Below, piece by piece: positions 1 through 4,759 of a DNA stretch of 6,676 nt (positions within the stretch are counted from its first letter, which is position 1; each line of letters begins with the position of its first letter). Below the pieces are notes generated by a model that saw only the letters and a list, made by a program, of their open reading frames with translations, was not told where the DNA came from and did no database searches. Position numbers and translations under genes: made by a program. The DNA is from Bacillota bacterium. GTDB lineage: Bacteria; Bacillota; Clostridia; Christensenellales; Aristaeellaceae. The DNA lies in NCBI GenBank assembly GCA_023409955.1, contig JAEYQQ010000016.1, positions 1 to 6,676 on the forward strand, in the 5' to 3' direction.

Positions 1-41
1 ACCTAATACGTGGTGACATACGCTTTCAAGCGGATTTATAA
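1..41 (+). CDS. 3' end of an upstream gene (partial, probably phage tail)
   Basis: The frame beginning at base 3 is open from the window edge to a TAA at 39-41 and reads LIRGDIRFQADL. The other two + frames close almost at once (TAA at 4-6, TGA at 14-16). The next gene's ribosome site starts right at this stop, which is how tail and lysis genes are usually packed. Twelve residues are too few to identify a family. A tail fibre or baseplate protein is an inference from position only. Confidence 0.35.
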   Translation, partial: LIRGDIRFQADL

Positions 42-55
42 GAGGGGTGATATAA

Positions 56-529
56 ATGGAGTTTGTCCTACCAACCTACAAGGTCTATATAAAAATTGAT
101 AATGAAGCCAATATCACCGGAATTGACAGCAGCGCTTTCCTAGAAGATGTGACAGGGTGGATAGAGATTGATGAAGGGCACGGGGATAAGTATCGGCACG
201 CGCAGAACAACTATCTGCCAGGACCTGTTTACGACGAGCGCGGGTGCCATAATTTCTGGTACACCCCAGGACAGACCCCGCCTTACACGCAACGGTCTGC
301 GGAGGACAAGCAGGCGGAAACGAACGCCGTCCTTGGCGTGAGTATCCGTGCAGAACGTGATCGCCTGCTTTCTGCGTGCGACTATATCATGATGCCGGAC
401 TATCCAGCTGACGAACAGGTAAAGGCAGTATGGGCAGCCTACCGGCAGGTGCTGCGGGACTTGCCGGAGCAGGAGGGATTCCCACTGGATGTGGCGTGGC
501 CAGCTGTTGCGTCGGGTCAGGGGGTGTAA
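56..529 (+). CDS. Phage tail assembly chaperone-like protein
   Basis: This 157-aa protein has two parts. The N-terminal ~80 residues are Tyr/Asp/Gly-rich (PGPVYDERG, FWYTPGQTPP) and resemble the variable front part of proteins encoded just after tail fibre genes. Residues ~98-150 carry the pattern of the phage tail assembly chaperone family (Phage_tail_APC): RAERDRLLSACDY at 98-110, W126-xx-YRQxLRDLP to residue 137, then GFP at 141-143 and a final W148-P149. Family members are thought to help tail or fibre assembly and are usually not part of the finished virion. The start at 56 is supported by AGAGGGGTGA at 41-50. The stop overlaps the ribosome site of the endolysin gene, so the two are probably translated from one late transcript. 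Family call is fairly firm, exact role inferred. Confidence 0.72.
   Translation: MEFVLPTYKVYIKIDNEANITGIDSSAFLEDVTGWIEIDEGHGDKYRHAQNNYLPGPVYDERGCHNFWYTPGQTPPYTQRSAEDKQAETNAVLGVSIRAERDRLLSACDYIMMPDYPADEQVKAVWAAYRQVLRDLPEQEGFPLDVAWPAVASGQGV
519..526 (+). promoter_or_regulatory. Ribosome binding site that fixes the endolysin start
   Basis: AGGGGGTG lies 4 nt before the ATG at 531 and inside the last codons of the tail chaperone gene. It favours ATG 531 over the in-frame ATG at 489, which would give a 14-residue extension (MWRGQLLRRVRGCN) overlapping the previous gene. Confidence 0.65.
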
Positions 530-530
530 C

Positions 531-1280
531 ATGATTACAGCCGCCCAGCTCATAGCACTCTTTGAGATCATGCTAAAGGAAAAATGGAAGTACGTTTGGG
601 GTTCAGCCAAGAAAGGCGTCGTTGATTGCAGCGGCGCCTTTGTCTATGCCTTCAAGCAGTATGGACAATCGATTTATCACGGCAGCAATACTATCTATCG
701 GCAGTACCTTACACAGCGGGGCAAGGTCGGACAGATCGAGCTTGTGCCTGGTATGGCCGTCTTTAAGTGGCGGGAAGATGGAGAGCCAGACAAGTACATA
801 GCTGATGGCCTGGATGACTTCTATCACATTGGGTTGTATGTAGGCAATGATCGGGTCTTGGAAGCCAGGGGCACCAAGGTGGGTTTTGTGGAAAGTCCAT
901 TAAAGGGCTGGACGCATGCCGGACGATTGAAAGGTGTTGACTACAGCGGACAGAAGGGAGGTGAAGCGGAGATGGATATAAAGTGGATCGGAAAAGTCAC
1001 AGGTGGCAGGCTGGCCCTTCGTAATGCAGCAGATAAAGCTGCTACTATAGTAATGTGGATCCCTGATGGCCAGCAGGTCAAAGTCCTGGAAAAGGACGCT
1101 CCTGATGGTTGGGCATACGTCGAGTATGTTGGCAAGTGGGGTTATGTCATGGTGCAATACATGCAGAATGTTGAGGACATGCCAGACGGCAGCCCCAAGG
1201 AAAGCACGGACAAGGTTACCTTTGCGTTAAGCCGGGCGGCTGCGGAGGAGCTTATGGCGGCACTACAGGGGCAAATATAA
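531..1280 (+). CDS. Phage endolysin: NlpC/P60 peptidase with C-terminal SH3-like domain
   Basis: This 249-aa protein (start ATG 531) has an N-terminal NlpC/P60 cysteine-peptidase domain, residues ~5-125. The catalytic Cys33 lies in VDCSGAF and the catalytic His99 in FYHIGLYVG. Family enzymes cut peptide bonds in the peptidoglycan stem. A bacterial SH3-like wall-binding segment follows at ~145-212 (KWIGKVTGGRLALRN, then QQVKVLEKDAPDGWAYVEY and WGYVMVQYMQ), and a short helical tail ends the protein. There is no signal peptide, so release to the wall should depend on the holin encoded next. The gene abuts the tail chaperone upstream, and its TAA is followed by the holin ribosome site, making a compact late lysis cassette. 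A tail-associated hydrolase is possible, but size, SH3 tail and holin neighbour favour an endolysin. Confidence 0.88.
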   Translation: MITAAQLIALFEIMLKEKWKYVWGSAKKGVVDCSGAFVYAFKQYGQSIYHGSNTIYRQYLTQRGKVGQIELVPGMAVFKWREDGEPDKYIADGLDDFYHIGLYVGNDRVLEARGTKVGFVESPLKGWTHAGRLKGVDYSGQKGGEAEMDIKWIGKVTGGRLALRNAADKAATIVMWIPDGQQVKVLEKDAPDGWAYVEYVGKWGYVMVQYMQNVEDMPDGSPKESTDKVTFALSRAAAEELMAALQGQI

Positions 1281-1283
1281 CAT

Positions 1284-1293
1284 GGGAGGAAAG
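1284..1293 (+). promoter_or_regulatory. Ribosome binding site that fixes the holin start
   Basis: GGGAGGAAAG ends 6 nt before ATG 1300. An earlier in-frame ATG at 1282 overlaps this element and has no site of its own, so 1300 is the better start. A dual-start holin (holin/antiholin) using both ATGs is conceivable, since the longer form adds a Lys near the N-terminus, but nothing else supports it. Confidence 0.6.
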
Positions 1294-1299
1294 ATACAA

Positions 1300-1737
1300 A
1301 TGGAAAAGACCTGGGACACAATACTAAAGTGGCTGGCGGCTGCAGGTGGTGCCGTTGCCGGTGCGTTTGGGGGATGGACCGTGACGATGACCGTGCTGGT
1401 GGCTTTCATGGGAGCGGACTACATCTCCGGGCTTATCGTCGCTGGTATGGGCAAATCCCTCAAGACAGAGGGCGGCGGCCTGTCAAGCAAGGTGGGCGGT
1501 CAAGGGTTGGCAAAAAAGGGCTTGATGATGCTTGTGGTTTTGATTGCTGCACTGCTTGATACCGCCATGGGTGACGCGCATGTGTTTAGGGATGCGGCCT
1601 GCTGGTTCTACATTGCAAATGAGGGACTGTCACTGCTGGAAAACCTTGCAATAGCCGGCGTACCTTTCTCTCCGAAGATTAAGGCTCTACTTGAGCAAAT
1701 TAAAGATAAAGATGGCCAGCCGCCTGATACGGTATAA
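1300..1737 (+). CDS. Phage holin, toxin-secretion/lysis holin family
   Basis: This 145-aa membrane protein matches the Firmicute phage holin / toxin-secretion (TcdE-like, Phage_holin_4) pattern. A short N-terminal helix (MEKTWDTILKWLAAAGG) is followed by hydrophobic segments at ~12-50, with the typical acidic-aromatic ADYISG at 39-44. Then comes a loop with LSSKVGGQGLAKKG at 61-74, a strongly hydrophobic helix MMLVVLIAALLDTAMG at ~76-91, a C-terminal helix with LSLLENLAIAGVPF, and a charged tail ending KDKDGQPPDTV. Holins form membrane lesions that let the endolysin reach the wall. The gene directly follows the endolysin and precedes a strong terminator, so it is the last gene of the late operon. 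A decayed copy of its 3' end lies at 4895-4954. Confidence 0.88.
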   Translation: MEKTWDTILKWLAAAGGAVAGAFGGWTVTMTVLVAFMGADYISGLIVAGMGKSLKTEGGGLSSKVGGQGLAKKGLMMLVVLIAALLDTAMGDAHVFRDAACWFYIANEGLSLLENLAIAGVPFSPKIKALLEQIKDKDGQPPDTV

Positions 1738-1743
1738 AGATGG

Positions 1744-1781
1744 CCCCGTTGTGCGTATTAGCATAACGGGGTTGTCTTTTT
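1744..1781 (+). terminator. Rho-independent terminator of the lysis operon
   Basis: An 11-bp stem, CCCCGTTGTGC (1744-1754) with GCATAACGGGG (1761-1771), encloses the 6-base loop GTATTA and contains one G-U pair. TTGTCTTTTT follows. It starts 7 bases after the holin stop. Confidence 0.93.
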
Positions 1782-1837
1782 GGGGCGGCGGGTATCAGCG
1801 TGTAAGAGGTGAACAGAGGTAGCGTTTAATCCTTAAC

Positions 1838-1856
1838 GGGTGCAAAATTGGGTGCA
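1838..1856 (+). repeat. Paired GGGTGCA direct repeat near the prophage end
   Basis: GGGTGCA occurs at 1838-1844 and 1850-1856, 12 bases apart, between the two terminators. A related GGGGTGCAAAT sits at 5205-5215 after the second prophage-end copy. Short, evenly spaced direct repeats are typical of tyrosine-integrase arm sites at element ends. That role is only a suggestion here. Confidence 0.4.
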
Positions 1857-1861
1857 GAGAT

Positions 1862-1889
1862 GCCCGCAAGTTGAGTTGCTGGCTTTTTT
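1862..1889 (+). terminator. Second terminator after the lysis operon
   Basis: GCC-C-GCAA (1862-1869) pairs with TTGC-T-GGC (1876-1883) around the loop GTTGAG, with one C/T mismatch, and is followed by six T. It is conserved in position in the second copy, though the inner stem there is different. Confidence 0.72.
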
Positions 1890-1893
1890 ATGG

Positions 1894-1928
1894 CCCGGCA
1901 CGCTTACTTTGATACCGGGTTATTTTTT
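1894..1928 (+). terminator. Weak terminator-like hairpin
   Basis: CCCGG (1894-1898) and CCGGG (1915-1919) are separated by 16 bases and followed by TTATTTTTT. The stem is only 5 bp, so this may be a back-up terminator or chance. Confidence 0.25.
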
Positions 1929-1942
1929 GAAACCGAGCGCGT

Positions 1943-1999
1943 GAGTATCGTTATTTTACTGGAGTTTCGTTATACCGTGGGAGTATCGATATTTTTATG
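1943..1999. repeat. Three tandem 19-bp imperfect repeats
   Basis: Units start at exactly 1943, 1962 and 1981: GAGTATCGTTATTTTACTG, GAGTTTCGTTATACCGTGG and GAGTATCGATATTTTTATG. They share GAGTWTCGWTAT. The array lies between the prophage end and the 3' end of the membrane operon on the other strand. The third unit contains the palindrome TATCGATA. The function is unknown. Protein-binding sites (integrase arm sites or an operator) are the simplest reading. Confidence 0.7.
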
Positions 2000-2000
2000 T

Positions 2001-2627
2001 TTAGGTGTTTTTGTATGATGTGATACCTTCAAAGATTGTTCGTGCTCCGCACCAGACCAGATATACAGCAACGATTATTGAGCCTATTGAATCCAGCCAG
2101 ATAGAAAGGCTTGAAACAGGAGCAACAACCACCGACAGCAATGCGACCGTTACACATCCGTCCACCAGTGTTTTGGCCCGATAAAGTCTGGCTTGCACCT
2201 TTAAAATCGCATTGGTCTCCAACTTATCCAGACGTGTATACCTACGCCAGAAAATCGAGTTTGCAATCACACCCATAACAGCAATAGCCAACCCGGGAAT
2301 TACATTTCCTTTGTCTGTGGTGGAATTCGTTGCAGTGAGATAAATCATCAGACTTCCGCCAATGCACATCATTACACCGACTAAGATATTGACCCAGCGC
2401 TCCAATAGCTGTTTCTTAGCTTCATTGCAGATATCATCCTTTGTGGTGGCTTTATAGACAACAAAAGATATGATGATCGCCAGAAGCTCAGCGCTTCTAC
2501 GGATAAAATCAGCTAGTTGGGTTGAGCTGCGTCCGCTGATCAAGCCAAGTCCGACAATTAGCGGTCCCGGCGAACTCATAATCACCGACCACAGCATCGT
2601 CTTTGCGCCAGATTTTTTGCTTGTCAT
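2001..2627 (-). CDS. Cation-diffusion-facilitator-like membrane protein with degenerate metal site
   Basis: This 208-aa protein has about six hydrophobic segments (~12-32, 46-58, 80-98, 109-127, 155-170, 180-200). Its layout matches the membrane part of CDF (Cation_efflux) transporters: PLIVGLGLISGRSSTQLADFI at 22-42 corresponds to TM1-2, and ARLYRAKTLVDGC plus WLDSIGSIIVAVYLVWCGAR (146-196) to TM5-6. Of the four usual membrane metal ligands, only Asp40 is kept. The second TM2 ligand is Arg44, and the TM5 His and Asp fall at Val155 and Val159. The cytoplasmic C-terminal domain is absent. It is therefore unlikely to move Zn/Mn by the normal route. Its ATG lies 4 bases after the stop of the kinase-like gene, with GGGGGG upstream, so the two are translationally linked. 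Family call from pattern, function unknown. Confidence 0.66.
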   Translation of the reverse strand: MTSKKSGAKTMLWSVIMSSPGPLIVGLGLISGRSSTQLADFIRRSAELLAIIISFVVYKATTKDDICNEAKKQLLERWVNILVGVMMCIGGSLMIYLTATNSTTDKGNVIPGLAIAVMGVIANSIFWRRYTRLDKLETNAILKVQARLYRAKTLVDGCVTVALLSVVVAPVSSLSIWLDSIGSIIVAVYLVWCGARTIFEGITSYKNT

Positions 2628-2631
2628 AGTA

Positions 2632-3339
2632 TCAACCCCCCAACAGCTTGATCAAAGGCAGAATAACAACCATCGCCGTTGTCGGGCAGCTGACCGTATC
2701 AAATCCATTATTTGTACAGAGTTCCACAAGCGTGCAGGCAGCTGCCGCTACAATCGAAACAAATATACACCAAATCGGTGCTACTCCACCTCGAATCAGA
2801 AGCACAGTGAAAACAGACAGTGCAGAGGTTACGAACATGGCAAGAGAACCTTCTACGCTCTTATGTCGGTCGGCATAATTCCAGCGTATCTTATGCTTTC
2901 CGAATCTCTTGCCGATTAGCGCAGCGAAGGCATCGCCAACGCCCCAGGCGTAAACGCTGGCCAGTACGAGCAAACGGTCGCCTATGCACCCCCAGCCGAT
3001 GGCAATGCTCAAAAGCATGACAAGCAGAGCCAGCACCATGCTGTGCTTGAACTCGCCTTTCCTACGTTCATTCACGAAGGAGGAGAAAGTAGGGATGTGC
3101 CCGGCAAGCGCCAGAACTGGGTAGAGGATAATAATCAGGCTTGCCACCAAGCCTGCTGCATGCCACCACGTTTCAAAAGCAAACAAGAACGGGATGTAAG
3201 CCCCCAGCAAAATGAAGTGCAGGATTTTGCGAAACAGTTCATCAGGAATCCTTACCAGTTTTCTTGCAATGAGCATCACCGCAGCGGCAGGAATGATATA
3301 TATGAAAACGGCGGTAGTGCCACTCCAGAACTCGTGCAT
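2632..3339 (-). CDS. Phytol/dolichol kinase-like protein (phosphatidate cytidylyltransferase fold)
   Basis: This 235-aa polytopic membrane protein is of the SEC59/DGK1/VTE5 kinase branch of the CTP_transf_1 superfamily. Seen features are FRKILHF at 36-42 and the signature WGVGDAFAALIGKRFGKHKI (132-151). After it come DRHKSVEGSLAMF (157-169) and a late ELCTNNGFDTVSCP (206-219), matching the family's E-x(5)-G-x-D motif. Known members phosphorylate polyprenol, phytol or diacylglycerol with CTP at the cytoplasmic membrane face, and a lipid alcohol substrate is inferred here. The start at 3339 has GGAGGA 6 bases upstream. The longer frame to 3444 adds 35 residues that come from a phage gene remnant. 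It is followed immediately by the CDF-like gene, forming a two-gene operon. Confidence 0.74.
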   Translation of the reverse strand: MHEFWSGTTAVFIYIIPAAAVMLIARKLVRIPDELFRKILHFILLGAYIPFLFAFETWWHAAGLVASLIIILYPVLALAGHIPTFSSFVNERRKGEFKHSMVLALLVMLLSIAIGWGCIGDRLLVLASVYAWGVGDAFAALIGKRFGKHKIRWNYADRHKSVEGSLAMFVTSALSVFTVLLIRGGVAPIWCIFVSIVAAAACTLVELCTNNGFDTVSCPTTAMVVILPLIKLLGG

Positions 3340-3345
3340 TTGTAG

Positions 3346-3351
3346 TCCTCC
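3346..3351 (-). promoter_or_regulatory. Ribosome binding site that fixes the kinase-like start
   Basis: GGAGGA (read on -) sits 6 bases before ATG 3339. The in-frame ATG at 3444 has no such site and lies within the tail gene remnant. Confidence 0.75.
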
Positions 3352-3378
3352 GAAAGAAAAATCAATGATATCAGGAAC

Positions 3379-3387
3379 ATCGTAGCA
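3379..3387 (-). promoter_or_regulatory. Possible extended -10 promoter of the two-gene membrane operon
   Basis: On the - strand TGCTACGAT fits an extended -10 (TGn-TAnnnT) about 40 bases before the start codon. No good -35 is present at 16-18 bases (T-rich TTTTCC only), so the call is weak. Confidence 0.3.
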
Positions 3388-3421
3388 CAAACCTGAAAAA
3401 AGGAAAAGTAGAACACCGTTG

Positions 3422-3576
3422 CAAATATCTCCAATTAGGGTCAACCATCAGAATCGTCACATTCCCGTCCACGAAATGGTACTGTTCCCGGGCGGCAATG
3501 TTGGAAAGTCACCGCTCATACAGCTGTTCATCGAGGTAATGCCCGAATAGTATACCTTAGAGGTGCAGATAAGTTC
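3422..3576 (-). pseudogene. Phage distal tail protein (Dit-like), 3' remnant with frameshift
   Basis: Read on -, from 3576, one frame gives ELICTSKVYYSG, then ITSMNSCMSGDFPTLPPGN and STISWTG, and then hits TGA. Shifting by one base restores NVTILMVDPNWRYL. Joined, these match the C-terminus of siphophage distal tail proteins (Sipho_tail family), which end in the pattern V-Y-x-G...GDFPxLxPGxNxISWTGxVTxxxIxPxWRYL. The remnant is on the opposite strand to the lysis genes at 56-1737. It lies directly in front of the kinase-like gene and provides its apparent N-terminal extension. There is no start and no flanking tail gene, so it is a relic of another phage insertion. Confidence 0.66.
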
Positions 3577-3596
3577 TAAGAAAAAAGGCAATACAG

Positions 3597-3636
3597 AACG
3601 CCCGACCTGCAAGAGAAGGGGCTTTCAGGGCGTTTT
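3597..3636 (+). terminator. Hairpin with T tail, possible terminator
   Basis: AACGCCC (3597-3603) pairs with GGGCGTT (3628-3634). An inner CCTG/CAGG and AAG/CTT can extend the stem, and TTTT closes it. No + strand gene ends nearby, so it may be left over from the phage relic. Confidence 0.4.
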
Positions 3637-3660
3637 AAAGGACAATTCTGAAAGTTGGAT

Positions 3661-3699
3661 AAAAACAGGACTCTGACTTTGTATCAAAATCAGAGTCCT
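3661..3699 (-). terminator. Strong terminator after the tRNA-like sequence
   Basis: On the - strand AGGACTCTGA (3699-3690) pairs with TCAGAGTCCT (3676-3667). TTTT/AAAG extends it to 14 bp including one G-U, with loop GATAC, and GTTTTT follows. It starts right after the CCA end of the tRNA-like sequence, as expected for a tRNA transcription unit. Confidence 0.88.
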
Positions 3700-3703
3700 A
3701 TGG

Positions 3704-3777
3704 TGGTGGAGGTGAGGGGTATGAACCCCTGACCTCAATATGCAACGTTGCGCAACCAAGGCATTTCTATCTCATCC
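3704..3777 (-). pseudogene. Decayed tRNA-like gene (tRNA-Ala-like 3' half, encoded CCA)
   Basis: Read on -, the 3' half is clearly tRNA-like: GCGCAACG, TTGCATATTG, the variable-loop AGGTC, the T-arm AGGGG-TTCATA-CCCCT, then CACCTCC-A-CCA, followed by one extra CCA. The T loop has 6 bases instead of 7 (TTCATA for TTCRANY), and the anticodon arm is about two bases short. TGC in the loop hints at Ala. The 5' half (GGATGAG... from 3777) pairs with CACCTCC at only 5 of 7 positions and has no proper D arm. It is either a decayed whole tRNA of 74 nt or a tRNA 3' half left by an integrated element. Not expected to be a working tRNA. Confidence 0.55.
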
Positions 3778-3878
3778 TCAAATCACCAAATAGTCATTTC
3801 TTCTTTTCTGTCCAGATATCAAAAAACTACATCCAATGCTTGCTCAGTATTCCAAGCCATATTTATTCAGCCATTATT
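3778..3878. other. Intergenic stretch without a recognised feature
   Basis: About 100 AT-rich bases between the tRNA-like sequence and the terminator of the nitroreductase gene. I see no gene, repeat or clear promoter in it. Confidence 0.5.
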
Positions 3879-3914
3879 AAAAACTGAATGAGTTGAAAGA
3901 GAACCTTTCAGCTC
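3879..3914 (-). terminator. Terminator of the nitroreductase-like gene
   Basis: On the - strand GAGCTGAAAG (3914-3905) pairs with CTTTCAACTC (3899-3890) around a 5-base loop, with one mismatch. ATTCAG then GTTTTT follows. It begins 7 bases after the stop codon. The T run is a little far from the stem. Confidence 0.6.
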
Positions 3915-3921
3915 TGTTGTG

Positions 3922-4746
3922 TTAATCCACAAAACTGACCTTTTCATTGATTGCACTGCGGGTAGTTGCACCAGAAGCGCCATCCACTTCAACATCCGCT
4001 TTGCCAATTAAAAGGACGACAACTGCGCTGAAGGCGGGATCCACGCCAAGCTTTTCACAGAGGGCGTCGTGATTTTCGCCGTTGAGCGACATGGTGGGAG
4101 AAGAGATAATTTTCGTACCATAGCCCAGCGCATTGGCGGCAATGACCATATTCTGGCACGCGAGGCCGCAGTCAAAGCTAGCATTGGGCGATGATGTGTT
4201 ATTATTCATGTAGATGATGATGGCTACGGGAGAATCGCCTAGCGCTGCCTTAGCTGCGCCAGATCCTGCTCCGGGAATACCCTGAGGCATGGCTGCGTTG
4301 CCTTCGGGCATGCCAGATGAGCCTTTCGGAATGCTAAAACCTTCGGGCATTTGACCTGCAGGCATACCTTCAGGAGCACTAAAACCCTCCGGCATTTGAC
4401 CTGAGGGCATACCTTCGGGAGCGCTAAAACCCTCCGGCATTTGACCTGCGGGCATGCCGGACGGCATGCCGCCAAAGCCGGAGCTTGCGGCAATTTCGGC
4501 CATGACTTCCTGATTGGTGACAACGGCGAAGTACCAGGGCTGCTGATTGATGGCGCTCGTTGCAGAGACGCCGGCTTCCAAGATCGTGTTCAAGTCATTT
4601 TTGTCCACAGGATCCTGGGTGAAAGCCTGAGTGGTTTTCGCGTTTAGGATCGTCTGAACGGCATCCTCAGCGAAAGCAGAAGCTGTGCAGCAAATGAGGA
4701 TGACAGCCATGGCCAAGGAAAGGGGTTTCATCAATCTGGAATGCAT
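3922..4746 (-). CDS. Exported nitroreductase-fold protein with internal repeats and C-terminal flavinylation motif
   Basis: This 274-aa protein starts at ATG 4746 (AGGAGG 7 bases upstream). Residues 1-26 form a Sec signal peptide: R4, K7, hydrophobic LAMAVILICC, cleavage likely at AFA26-E27. Residues 29-86 match the nitroreductase N-terminus (VQTILNAKTTQAFTQDPV, then NQQPWYFAVVT at 67-77), but the usual RRSxR is TTQ. Residues ~94-161 are a low-complexity insert with three 15-residue repeats. Residues 165-249 resume the fold (CGLACQNMVIAANALGYGTK at 193-212). The tail D255-G-A-S-G-A-T261 matches the Dxx(S/T)GAT signal whose Thr receives FMN from ApbE. I infer an extracytoplasmic flavoprotein with FMN attached at Thr261. 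Its electron donor and substrate are unknown, and no apbE or electron-transfer gene lies in the window. It appears monocistronic. Confidence 0.8.
   Translation of the reverse strand: MHSRLMKPLSLAMAVILICCTASAFAEDAVQTILNAKTTQAFTQDPVDKNDLNTILEAGVSATSAINQQPWYFAVVTNQEVMAEIAASSGFGGMPSGMPAGQMPEGFSAPEGMPSGQMPEGFSAPEGMPAGQMPEGFSIPKGSSGMPEGNAAMPQGIPGAGSGAAKAALGDSPVAIIIYMNNNTSSPNASFDCGLACQNMVIAANALGYGTKIISSPTMSLNGENHDALCEKLGVDPAFSAVVVLLIGKADVEVDGASGATTRSAINEKVSFVD
4321..4455 (-). repeat. Three in-frame 45-bp repeats (15-residue units) in the nitroreductase gene
   Basis: Residues 98-112, 113-127 and 128-142 read MPAGQMPEGFSAPEG, MPSGQMPEGFSAPEG and MPAGQMPEGFSIPKG. Degenerate MP(S)G and MPEG/MPQG units flank them on both sides (94-97, 146-159). 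The units are nearly identical in DNA, so recent slippage or recombination is likely and copy number may vary between strains. Confidence 0.93.
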
Positions 4747-4753
4747 GTTATTT

Positions 4754-4759
4754 CCTCCT
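4754..4759 (-). promoter_or_regulatory. Ribosome binding site that fixes the nitroreductase start
   Basis: AGGAGG (on -) stands 7 bases before ATG 4746. The upstream in-frame ATG at 4764 would place this site inside the coding region and add MSGGNN before the signal peptide. Confidence 0.8.

Larger units (their letters stand above)
1705..1889 (+). repeat. Prophage right-end block, copy 1 (diverged repeat of 4922-5114)
   Basis: This block runs from the last 10 holin codons (DKDGQPPDTV) through both terminators. It matches 4922-5114 in the same order: holin tail, CCCCGTTRTGC hairpin, a GGGCGGCGGRTATCAG segment (1783-1805 against 5006-5028, 21 of 23 bases equal), AGAGGWAGCGTTTAAKCCT (1815-1833 against 5043-5061, 17 of 19), and GTTGAGTTGCTGGCTTTTTT. 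Similarity stops right after the final T run. Confidence 0.82.

Noticed and set aside
489..530. Longer endolysin beginning at ATG 489
   Set aside because: It overlaps the tail chaperone gene by 41 bases, has no ribosome site and adds an Arg-rich stretch unlike the family. ATG 531 has a good site.
140..610. Long - strand frame opposite the tail chaperone
   Set aside because: Shadow of the + strand gene. No ribosome site and implausible composition.
2470..3345. Several + strand frames across the membrane operon
   Set aside because: They mirror the - strand genes, have no start signals and no recognisable domain.
3340..3444. 35-residue N-terminal extension of the kinase-like protein
   Set aside because: It is translated from the tail-gene remnant in a different frame. 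GGAGGA directly precedes ATG 3339, and the family N-terminus fits that start.
3704..3777. Functional tRNA or tmRNA 3' domain
   Set aside because: The T loop is one base short, the anticodon arm is reduced and the 5' acceptor mismatches. No tmRNA tag reading frame is visible upstream on the - strand.
4321..4455. CRISPR-like array
   Set aside because: The repeats are contiguous, in frame and coding, with no spacers.
4239..4523. 94-aa - strand frame in the nitroreductase repeat region
   Set aside because: Cys/Pro/Lys-rich readout of the 45-bp repeats in the wrong frame.
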